A stretch of DNA of 64,000 bases from positions 186,001 to 250,000 of the forward strand of contig NZ_BMOU01000006.1 of NCBI RefSeq assembly GCF_014647235.1, written 5' to 3'. This document shows, piece after piece, positions 57,922 through 64,000 of the stretch. The notes below the pieces were generated by a model. The model was not told the DNA's origin. It saw only the letters and a list, made by a program, of their open reading frames with translations, and ran no database searches. The stretch's first letter is position 1. Each line of letters begins with the position of its first letter. The position numbers and the translations under genes were made by a program. This DNA comes from Haloarcula pellucida. Lineage in GTDB: Archaea; Halobacteriota; Halobacteria; Halobacteriales; Haloarculaceae.

Positions 57922-58170
57922 ATGTCGACAGTCCAACTCACGAACGACGACATCGGGAAGCAGGTCGTCGCCGCCGACGGCACCGCGGTCGGCCTCGTCA
58001 GCGGCTACAGATACGGGACGGCCTACGTCGACCCCGACCCGGGAATAACGACCAAGCTCAAGACGGCGCTCGGTTGGGAGAACGTCGACGAGGAGGAGGG
58101 CTATCCGCTTCAGGAAGCGTCGATAGCCACCGTCACAGACGACGAGGTGCGACTGCGGTCGGACCTGTAA
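57922..58170 (+). CDS. PRC-barrel domain protein
   Basis: An 82-residue protein that consists of one PRC-barrel: QLTNDDIGKQVVAADGTAVG, GYRYGTAYVDPDPGITTKL and QEASIATVTDDEVRLRSDL. This beta-barrel fold occurs in the RNA-processing protein RimM and in photosynthetic and stress proteins; standalone copies are numerous in haloarchaea and uncharacterised. The ATG at 57922 starts just before the first strand. It is a single gene ahead of the cobalamin operon. Confidence 0.85.
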   Translation: MSTVQLTNDDIGKQVVAADGTAVGLVSGYRYGTAYVDPDPGITTKLKTALGWENVDEEEGYPLQEASIATVTDDEVRLRSDL

Positions 58171-58288
58171 CGCCGTCTGCAGTGCACTCCGTTTTCGACG
58201 CGCTTCGACCCCACTAGCACAGCGGTTCGCTCGTCGACTCCTCCACGCCACCGCACAGTTCAAGTGTGATTGCAGTAACCACACGGAC

Positions 58289-58927
58289 GTGGCACTCTCC
58301 GTCGACCTGTTCGGGACGCTCGTGGACGCCGACCGGCCCGACGCGCCGTGGGACGCCGTGGCCGACAGCCTCGCTGCGCGGGACGTCCGCGTCCCCGACG
58401 ACTGGGAAGCCGCCTACCGGCGTTCCCACCGCGAGTACGAGCGCGGTCGGGAGGCCCCGCTGGACGAACACGTCCGTCTCGCGCTGGCGAGCCGCGGCGT
58501 CGACGTCTCGCCCGACACTGCACGCGAGGCCGTGCTGGCGGCGTTCGACGCGCCGGTCACCGTCAGGGACGGCGCTCGCGACGTTCTCAGGGCCGCCCAC
58601 GACCGCGGTGGAGTCGCCGTCTGCTCGAACTGCAGCGTCCCCGGACTGGTCGAGCGAACGCTCGCTCGGGCCGACCTCGGCCCCGAGACGGACCTCGGGC
58701 CGGATAGCGTCGTCACGAGCGTCGACTGTGGCTGGCGCAAACCCCACGAGCGAATCTTTCAGGCGGCGGCCGACGCGCTCGGCGTCCCGCTGTCGGAACT
58801 GGTCCACGTCGGCGACGACGCCCGCACGGACGGCGGGGCCGGCCGGGTCGGGGCGACGTCGGTCCTCCTCGACGACGCGTCGCTGGCGACAGTCGCCGAC
58901 CGACTCCGGGAGGGGTCGCTGTGCTGA
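58289..58927 (+). CDS. HAD-family hydrolase heading the cobalamin operon
   Basis: A 212-residue phosphatase of the haloacid dehalogenase superfamily. Motif I is ALSVDLFGTLVDAD, motif II is CSNCSVPG with a serine/cysteine in place of the usual threonine, motif III has CGWRKPHERIFQ and motif IV HVGDDARTDGGAG. A helical cap sits after motif I. It overlaps cbiB by 7 bases and is the first gene of the cobalamin operon, which suggests it supplies the phosphatase step for alpha-ribazole phosphate or a related intermediate. This assignment rests on context alone. It starts with GTG. Confidence 0.85.
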   Translation: MALSVDLFGTLVDADRPDAPWDAVADSLAARDVRVPDDWEAAYRRSHREYERGREAPLDEHVRLALASRGVDVSPDTAREAVLAAFDAPVTVRDGARDVLRAAHDRGGVAVCSNCSVPGLVERTLARADLGPETDLGPDSVVTSVDCGWRKPHERIFQAAADALGVPLSELVHVGDDARTDGGAGRVGATSVLLDDASLATVADRLREGSLC

Positions 58928-59841
58928 CCGTGGCCGCCGCCGTCGTCGTCGCGGCGGTGCTGGAAGCGGCTATCGGCGAGCCACCGACGCGGCTCCACCC
59001 CGTCGCGTGGTTCGGGTCGCTGGTCGCGCCGCTGGACCGCGAGTGGTCGCGCCCGCTCGCAGTGGGTTCGCTCGCGGCGCTGGCGCTCCCCCTGTTCGCG
59101 GCGCTCGTTGCCGTCGCGACCGTCGCGACGGGCAGTACGGTCCAGCCGACACTTGGCGTTCTCCTCGCCGGCGTCGTCCTCTTCCTGACGACCAGCCTCC
59201 GGCGCCTGCTGGACGCCGCCCGGTCGGTCGTCGACGACACCGAGACGGACCTCGCGGCCGCCCGAGAGGGACTGCTCGCGCTGGCCGGCCGGGACGCCGG
59301 CGACCTCTCGCCCGCCCTCTTGCGGAGTGCGGCCGTCGAGAGCGCCGCCGAGAACCTCGCCGACGGACTGGTCGCCTCGCTCGGGGCGTTCGTCCTCGCG
59401 GCCGTTCTCGCGCCGCTCGTCGGGATCTCGGCGCTCGCACTGGCCGCCGCGGCGGCCGCGTGGGTCAAGGCGGTCAACACGATGGACTCGATGCTGGGCT
59501 ACCGCTCGAAACGCGTCGGGACCCCGGCCGCACGACTCGACGACGCCGTGATGTGGCTTCCGGCCCGCGTGAGTGCGCTCTTGCTCGCCGTCGCGTTCGG
59601 GGACCTGCGCTCACTTACGCGCGCTCACTCGTGGCTGGACCGCGTCCCCTCGCCGAACTCCGGGTGGCCGATGGGCGTCGCGGCGGCCGCCCTCGACAAT
59701 CGACTGGAGAAGCCCGGCGTCTACGTCCTGAACGCCGACGCGCCGCTCCCGACCGTCGCGAGCGCCCGACGCGGCGTTCGACGGGTCGGCCTCGCCGGCC
59801 TCCTCTCCTACGCGCTGGCAGGGGTGGTGACGTGGCTCTGA
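58921..59841 (+). CDS. cbiB: Adenosylcobinamide-phosphate synthase CbiB
   Basis: A 306-residue membrane enzyme that attaches the aminopropanol-phosphate arm to adenosylcobyric acid. The N-terminal signature EAAIGEPPTRLHPVAWFGSL and the central ESAAENLADGLVAS plus KAVNTMDSMLGYRSKR define the CobD/CbiB family. There are about five helices. The start is GTG at 58921, inside the HAD gene. The following cobS start lies inside its end, so translation is coupled through the operon. Confidence 0.95.
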   Translation: MLTVAAAVVVAAVLEAAIGEPPTRLHPVAWFGSLVAPLDREWSRPLAVGSLAALALPLFAALVAVATVATGSTVQPTLGVLLAGVVLFLTTSLRRLLDAARSVVDDTETDLAAAREGLLALAGRDAGDLSPALLRSAAVESAAENLADGLVASLGAFVLAAVLAPLVGISALALAAAAAAWVKAVNTMDSMLGYRSKRVGTPAARLDDAVMWLPARVSALLLAVAFGDLRSLTRAHSWLDRVPSPNSGWPMGVAAAALDNRLEKPGVYVLNADAPLPTVASARRGVRRVGLAGLLSYALAGVVTWL

Positions 59842-60605
59842 GCGCGCTCCGCGGCGCGCTGGGATTCCTCTCGCGACTCCCCGTCGGCCACAGCGAGACG
59901 GCGTGGGACGCCTTCACCGCGACGCCTGCCGCCTTCCCGCTTGCAGGGTACGTCGTCGGCGCGCTGGTCGCGATTCCGTTCCTCGCCGCCGGAGTGCTGC
60001 CGGCGCCAGTCGTCGCGGGGGCGTACCTCGCAGCTGTCGTCGTCGTCACCGGCGTCAACCACGCCGACGGCCTCGCCGACCTCGGGGACGCCGCCGTCGT
60101 CCACGGCGACCCCGCCGAACGCCGCGAGGTGATGCGTGATACCACCGTCGGCGTCGGCGCGGTACTCACACTCGGAACGGTCCTGCTCGGACTGGGACTG
60201 GGTGCGCTGGCGGTGGCGCGACTCCCGCTGCTGACCGCCGTCGCCGTCGTCCTCGCCGCCGAGGTGGGCGCGAAACTCGCGATGGCGACGCTGGCCTGTC
60301 TGGGGACACCGAGTCACGAGGGATTCGGGTCGACGATGCTCGATGGCAACGAGGCGACGGACCTCGTCGTTCCGCTTCTCGCGGCGGGTCCGTCGGCCCT
60401 CCTCGCGTTCCCCGCGACGGCCGTCGCGAGCGTCGCGAGCGTCGCTGTGGCCGTTTCGCTGAACCGGTGGGCAGACCGTCGACTCGGCGGCGTCGGCGGC
60501 GACGTGTTCGGCGCGGCCAACGAACTCGCTCGCGTCGTTGCACTCCACGCCGCTGTCGCGACGTGGGCGCTGACCGACTGGGGGGTGCTCGCGTGGACGC
60601 CCTAG
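59832..60605 (+). CDS. cobS: Adenosylcobinamide-GDP ribazoletransferase CobS
   Basis: A 257-residue membrane enzyme that joins activated cobinamide (AdoCbi-GDP) with alpha-ribazole, the last assembly step for cobalamin. The family signature VTGVNHADGLADLGDAAVVH follows an N-terminal GFLSRLPVG, and VMRDTTVGVGAVLTLG and EGFGSTMLDG come later. About six helices are predicted. It starts with GTG at 59832 within the end of cbiB. It overlaps cobY by 13 bases. Confidence 0.95.
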   Translation: MALSALRGALGFLSRLPVGHSETAWDAFTATPAAFPLAGYVVGALVAIPFLAAGVLPAPVVAGAYLAAVVVVTGVNHADGLADLGDAAVVHGDPAERREVMRDTTVGVGAVLTLGTVLLGLGLGALAVARLPLLTAVAVVLAAEVGAKLAMATLACLGTPSHEGFGSTMLDGNEATDLVVPLLAAGPSALLAFPATAVASVASVAVAVSLNRWADRRLGGVGGDVFGAANELARVVALHAAVATWALTDWGVLAWTP

Positions 60606-61147
60606 TGCTGTGTGGCGGGCGGGGCACCCGACTCGACACAGCGGTGGAGAAGCCCCTGTTTCGGGTCGGCGGCGTCCCGATGGTCGACCGGGTGGTCGCT
60701 GCACTCGCCGAGAGCGGCGTCGAAGAGGTGTACGCAGCCACGTCACCGAACGCACCGGCGACCAGCGCCCACCTCGACGTCCCGGCTATCGAGACGCCCG
60801 GCGACGGCTACGTCGCGGACCTCGACGCGGCGCTTTCGGACGACCGCCTCTCGACGCCGGCGCTGACCGTCGCCGCGGACCTCCCCTTGCTCGACGGCGA
60901 GATACTCGACCGGGTGCTCGCTGCTCACGATGGCGGGTCGATGTCCGTGCTGACACCTGCCGCCCGCAAGCGCGACCTCGGCGTGAGCGACGACACGACC
61001 TTCGAGCGTGACGGTCGTGAAGTGGCGCCCACGGGGGTCAACGTCGTCGACGAGACGGGCGAGGACGCGTGGCTCACCGACGACGTTCGGGTGGCGGTCA
61101 ACGTCAACACCCTCGCGGACGCCCGCGTCGCCGAGCAGTTTCTGTAG
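60593..61147 (+). CDS. cobY: Adenosylcobinamide-phosphate guanylyltransferase CobY
   Basis: A 184-residue nucleotidyltransferase that converts adenosylcobinamide phosphate to its GDP form. The N-terminal LVLCGGRGTRLDTAVEKPLF is the GTP-binding loop of the archaeal CobY type, which replaces bacterial CobU. Also visible are VAADLPLLDGEILDRV with a metal aspartate, and a C-terminal NVNTLADARVAEQFL. The start is GTG at 60593 inside cobS. No kinase domain is present, as expected for CobY. Confidence 0.93.
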   Translation: MDALVLCGGRGTRLDTAVEKPLFRVGGVPMVDRVVAALAESGVEEVYAATSPNAPATSAHLDVPAIETPGDGYVADLDAALSDDRLSTPALTVAADLPLLDGEILDRVLAAHDGGSMSVLTPAARKRDLGVSDDTTFERDGREVAPTGVNVVDETGEDAWLTDDVRVAVNVNTLADARVAEQFL

Positions 61148-61188
61148 CGCGCGAAACTTTCTCGTCGGTCCTTCCCTTTGAGGACGGC

Positions 61189-62235
61189 ATGGACCCGGAC
61201 ACAGTCGAGCAGTTGCGCGCCGCTGGCGAGTCGGACTCACACGTCGACGCCGATGGGCGTGTCCCGCACGGCAGCAGCGACGACCCGAACCTGCTCGACT
61301 TCAGCGCGAACACGAACCCCGAGGTACCGTCGGGTGCCGCCCGAGTGTTCAGCGCGGCCTTCGCGGCGTCACGGTCGTACCCGGCCGACGACTACGTGCA
61401 GTTTCGGACGGCCGCCGCCGAGTTCGTCGGCTGTGACCCGCTGCAAGTCATCCCGACCGCGGGCGGCCTCGAAGCGATTCGACTCGCGATACAGACGACG
61501 GTTCGGCGCGGCGAGAGCGTCCTCGTTCCGACGCCCAGTTTCGGCGAGTACGTCCGCGAGGTGCGGTTACAGGGCGGTGAACCCGCGCTCGTCGGTCACG
61601 ACGAGATGCTCGACAGTGACCCCGCGCCACACGCGATGGCGATCGTCTGCAACCCGAACAACCCAACCGGCGACTGCTACGACGCCGAGGCTCTGCGAGC
61701 GTTCGCCGACCGCTGTCGGGCGGCAGACACCACGCTGCTCGTCGACGAAGCGTTCCTCGGGTTCACTGACGACCCCTCGCTGGCCGGCCGGACGGGCGTC
61801 GTCGTCGCTCGCTCGCTGACGAAACTGTTCGGCCTGCCGGGCGTCCGGATGGGCTACGCCGTCGCCAGTGAGGCGGCCCGGGACCGACTGGCGACCGCCC
61901 GGCGCGCGTGGTCGATGAGCGAACCAGCGGCGGCGGTGGGCGAGCACTGCTACCGGGACGAGGCCTTCGTCGAACGGACCCGAGAGCGGGTCGGTGACGA
62001 GCGCGAACGGATGTACGAGCGCCTGTCCTCGCGCTTTGGCGTGTATCCGTCCGACGCGCCCTTCCTCCTGTTCGAGGTGACGGATACGACCGTAGACGAC
62101 CTGTTGCTGACCGCCCGGGAACGGGGTATCGCGCTCCGGGACGCCCGCACCTTCCGGGGACTCGACAGCCACGTCAGGGTCGCGGTTCGCACCCCCGAAC
62201 AGAACGACCGACTGCTGGAGGCGCTGGGTGTTTGA
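61189..62235 (+). CDS. L-threonine-O-3-phosphate decarboxylase (CobD/CobC type)
   Basis: A 348-residue PLP enzyme of the class I/histidinol-phosphate aminotransferase fold. LDFSANTNPEVPSGAARVF begins the core, CNPNNPTGDCYDAEAL is the conserved cofactor-contact segment, LVDEAFLGF has the PLP aspartate, and SLTKLFGLPGVRMGY the Schiff-base lysine with the following arginine motif. In this operon it should make aminopropanol phosphate for CbiB; aminotransferase activity is less likely. The ATG at 61189 is chosen because it follows the cobY gene closely and starts the family's N-terminal arm. Confidence 0.9.
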   Translation: MDPDTVEQLRAAGESDSHVDADGRVPHGSSDDPNLLDFSANTNPEVPSGAARVFSAAFAASRSYPADDYVQFRTAAAEFVGCDPLQVIPTAGGLEAIRLAIQTTVRRGESVLVPTPSFGEYVREVRLQGGEPALVGHDEMLDSDPAPHAMAIVCNPNNPTGDCYDAEALRAFADRCRAADTTLLVDEAFLGFTDDPSLAGRTGVVVARSLTKLFGLPGVRMGYAVASEAARDRLATARRAWSMSEPAAAVGEHCYRDEAFVERTRERVGDERERMYERLSSRFGVYPSDAPFLLFEVTDTTVDDLLLTARERGIALRDARTFRGLDSHVRVAVRTPEQNDRLLEALGV

Positions 62236-62923
62236 GACGACCCGTCGGGACGGCATCGTACAGGCCCGACGAGAGGGAGCGCGCTGGCTCTCGACGGCGT
62301 GGGACGGGGGCTACCGCGACGCCGACGCCGTCTACAACGTCACGGTGCCGACCGGGTTCGAACGCACCGACCTCGACGCTTACCGCGCGGAGCGACTGGC
62401 CGACGCCGGGTTCTCTGTCGGGCCGACGCTGCTCACCGGTGTCCACATGGACCATGCCCGCCGTGCGGACAGCGGGCCGGTGACAGTGCTGGCGACAGCG
62501 GGCCTCTCGAATCCAGCGGCGTTGCCGATGGCCGACGAGGCGGAAGCCGGCACCGAGAGCGGCGACGCCGCCGACTGGCGACCCGGCACCGTCAACCTCG
62601 TCGTCGGCGCCGACCGGGCGCTTTCCGAGGGTGCGCTCGCCACCCTCCTCGCGACGGCCGTCGAGGCGAAGGCGGCGACGTTGCTGGACGTGGCCGGCGT
62701 CCCGGGGACCACGTCGGACGCCGTCCTCGTCGGATCGGTACCCGACGCCGACCGGGTCGCGTTCACCGGGAGCGCCACGGCGGTTGGGGCCGCGGCCCGG
62801 GCCTGTGTGAGAGACGCCGTGGTAGCGAGTCTCGATGCCCGCTACGACGAGGGCCCGCCCGGCGTCGACGAGGCCGAGTACGGCGTGATCACTGACCGTC
62901 AGACCGATGTTCGCGCCCCCTGA
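62228..62923 (+). CDS. cbiZ: Adenosylcobinamide amidohydrolase CbiZ
   Basis: A 231-residue salvage enzyme that removes the aminopropanol arm from imported cobinamide to give cobyric acid for re-use. The segment TVLATAGLSNPAALPMADEA matches the CbiZ core, preceded by SVGPTLLTGVHMDHARRADS and followed by VNLVVGADRALSEGALATLL and TSDAVLVGSVPDADR. It begins with GTG inside the end of the preceding gene. Its presence shows the cell scavenges incomplete corrinoids. Haloarchaea are known to depend on it for salvage. Confidence 0.93.
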   Translation: MFETTRRDGIVQARREGARWLSTAWDGGYRDADAVYNVTVPTGFERTDLDAYRAERLADAGFSVGPTLLTGVHMDHARRADSGPVTVLATAGLSNPAALPMADEAEAGTESGDAADWRPGTVNLVVGADRALSEGALATLLATAVEAKAATLLDVAGVPGTTSDAVLVGSVPDADRVAFTGSATAVGAAARACVRDAVVASLDARYDEGPPGVDEAEYGVITDRQTDVRAP

Positions 62924-62932
62924 ACTCCGGGT

Positions 62933-63583
62933 ATGAGCGACAACACCGCCGGTCCGACCGCCGAATCCATCACGCCGAGCGCGCCCGAGGAGTTCGGCCT
63001 CGTGCAAGTGTGGTGGGGCGACGGCAAGGGCAAGACCACGGCGGCGCTGGGGATGGCGACCCGCGCCGTCGGCCACGGCTACCGCGTCCACCTCCTCCAG
63101 TTCATGAAGGGCGGCACCGGCACCGTCGAGGACGTTCGCGGCGAGTACAACGCTATCGCCGCCCTGCCGGGGTTCTCCTACGAGAACGCCGGCCACTACG
63201 GTTGGCACGGCTTCATGGACGGCAGCGACGACGGCGAACACGAGGCTCGCGCACAGGGCGCACTCGCTCGCGCCCGGGAGATCCTCGACGCCAGCGGCGA
63301 GGCCGACCTCTCCGAACCGCTCGACCCCGAGGGACCGCCCGAAGATGGCGTCAATATGCTCGTCGTAGACGAGATTCTGTACGCCGCCAATCGCGGCCTC
63401 GTCGACCCGGCGGACGTCGTCTCGCTCGTCGAGGCCAAACCAGACGACGTGGAACTCGTCCTCACCGGGGGCCACGAGCGCCCCGAGTACGTCTTCGAAC
63501 GCGCCGACCTCGTCACCGAAGTCGGGAAAGTGAAACACCCGCTTGAGGCCGGCCACCCGGCGCGGAAAGGCACCGAGTACTGA
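62933..63583 (+). CDS. cobA: Corrinoid adenosyltransferase CobA
   Basis: A 216-residue enzyme that transfers the adenosyl group of ATP to cob(I)alamin precursors. The P-loop is VWWGDGKGKTTAALGMATRA, followed by RVHLLQFMKGGTGTVEDV and the DEILYAANRGLVDPADVVSL motif, and VLTGGHERPEYVFERADLVT at the C-terminus. These are the CobA/CobO/BtuR type hallmarks. It lies 9 bases after cbiZ. It completes the salvage part of the operon; only de novo ring synthesis is absent from this window. Confidence 0.96.
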   Translation: MSDNTAGPTAESITPSAPEEFGLVQVWWGDGKGKTTAALGMATRAVGHGYRVHLLQFMKGGTGTVEDVRGEYNAIAALPGFSYENAGHYGWHGFMDGSDDGEHEARAQGALARAREILDASGEADLSEPLDPEGPPEDGVNMLVVDEILYAANRGLVDPADVVSLVEAKPDDVELVLTGGHERPEYVFERADLVTEVGKVKHPLEAGHPARKGTEY

Positions 63584-63594
63584 CGGTCGGCCGG

Positions 63595-63969
63595 CTACGA
63601 CTCCGAGCGCAACTCCTCGAGGTGGACCCGTGCCGCCGCGATGTGGTCGTCGGCTATCTCGTCGCCGGTCCCGGCGACGTTGTCTAGCAACTCGGCAATC
63701 GTCTCTAGTCGTCGCCGCCGGACCGCCGGGTCGAGATCCCCCTCCGCCACGTCGCGCGCGACGGCCTCCGCCTCGCCGAGCCACCGACTTGCGGTCCGCT
63801 CGACGGGGCGCTCGCCGGTCGCGGCGAGGTGGTCGTAGACGGCACGCACTCGGTCGTCGGTCACGCCGTCGGCTTCGACCGGCGACCGGAAAAGCCCGCC
63901 GACGAACCACTCATTGTCGTGGGGGACCGAGAACCGGTCGATGGCCGATACCGTCCTCGTCGCCGGCAC
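63595..63969 (-). CDS. Hypothetical helical protein overlapping the cbiP start
   Basis: A 124-residue acidic helical protein with a strand-like start (DRFSVPHDNEWFVGGLFRSP) and long helices (TDDRVRAVYDHLAATGERPV; LDPAVRRRRLETIAELLDNV; DEIADDHIAAARVHLEELRS). Third positions are GC-rich as in real genes. If it starts at 63969, its first 29 bases overlap the start of cbiP on the other strand, so a later start is possible, though no ATG follows nearby. It interrupts the operon from the opposite strand. Family not recognised. Confidence 0.55.
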   Translation of the reverse strand: MPATRTVSAIDRFSVPHDNEWFVGGLFRSPVEADGVTDDRVRAVYDHLAATGERPVERTASRWLGEAEAVARDVAEGDLDPAVRRRRLETIAELLDNVAGTGDEIADDHIAAARVHLEELRSES

Positions 63970-64000
63970 TGCTTCACACGTGGGAAAGAGTACGGTTGCG
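63941..64000 (+). CDS. cbiP: Cobyric acid synthase CbiP, N-terminus only
   Basis: Only 20 codons are inside the window: MADTVLVAGTASHVGKSTVA. The P-loop GTASHVGKST, placed directly after the first beta strand, is the hallmark of the CbiP/CobQ amidotransferases, which amidate four side chains of the corrin ring to give cobyric acid. The position after cobA in a cobalamin operon fits. The glutamine amidotransferase half should lie beyond the right edge. Confidence 0.85.
   Translation, partial: MADTVLVAGTASHVGKSTVA

Noticed and set aside
1-64000. CRISPR arrays
   Set aside because: No regularly spaced direct repeats of 25-40 bases and no cas genes were seen anywhere in the window.

Overview
This window is haloarchaeal chromosome. 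It is GC-rich with G/C-heavy third codon positions and short intergenic gaps, its proteins are strongly acidic, and it carries lineage-marking genes: FtsZ2 with CdrS and CdrL, halocyanin domains, a ba3-type oxidase, Tat lipoproteins, and regulators with a bacterio-opsin-activator-type HTH. A Haloarcula-like genus is plausible, but the genus is inferred, not demonstrated.

Layout. 1-3.1 kb: end of a FemAB-like acyltransferase, a Nudix hydrolase, a small membrane protein, a broken DUF4396-like gene, riboflavin synthase and a cupin. 3.3-6.1 kb: a large Tat-exported GH31 glycosidase, followed by about 1 kb of AT-rich and degraded DNA. 7.2-15.7 kb is accessory: a beta-propeller lipoprotein, a winged-helix/zinc-ribbon regulator divergent from a small redox operon whose last gene (VOC) is truncated, an IS4-type insertion sequence, an ArsR-type regulator overlapping a membrane protein, and an alpha/beta-hydrolase lipoprotein. 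16-22.3 kb: RIO2 kinase, an Lrp/AsnC regulator, the DabB-DabA inorganic-carbon uptake pair and an unlisted DUF1328 microprotein. 22.3-25 kb: a parallel beta-helix secreted protein, a chimeric VOC remnant, a thioesterase and MsrA.

25-32.5 kb is a respiratory module: a copper P-type ATPase, a SafE-like membrane protein and a 58-residue membrane peptide on the minus strand, divergent from a double-halocyanin/membrane-tail fusion, oxidase subunits II and I, and an anchored accessory protein. An isolated fused NuoCD gene and an HTH regulator follow. 35-44.7 kb is mostly core metabolism and conserved hypotheticals (lipoate ligase family, endonuclease IV, methyltransferase, CopD-like protein, NcsA tRNA thiolase, epimerase). 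44.7-47.3 kb is the cell-division locus cdrL-cdrS-ftsZ2, with a strong palindrome at the predicted cdrS start site, then a zinc-finger microprotein and tRNA-Tyr(GTA).

47.5-52.6 kb is a less GC-rich accessory island: a frameshifted membrane protein, a rhomboid protease, a DUF7692-like protein, a transglutaminase-like lipoprotein, two overlapping small genes, and a two-gene unit coding for a PD-(D/E)XK-like protein and a 56-residue membrane protein. 52.6-58.2 kb holds a PLP aminotransferase, a 52-residue zinc ribbon, an aldo/keto reductase, a YihY-like membrane protein, an HTH regulator and a PRC-barrel protein. 58.3-64 kb is a tightly overlapping cobalamin salvage and nucleotide-loop assembly operon (HAD, CbiB, CobS, CobY, CobD-type decarboxylase, CbiZ, CobA), with CbiP starting at the right edge.

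The least explained items are the PD-(D/E)XK/membrane pair, the DabAB locus with its upstream palindrome and adjacent Lrp regulator, the orphan NuoCD, and the operator-like palindrome in front of cdrS-ftsZ2. All family calls come from reading motifs; no database search was run.
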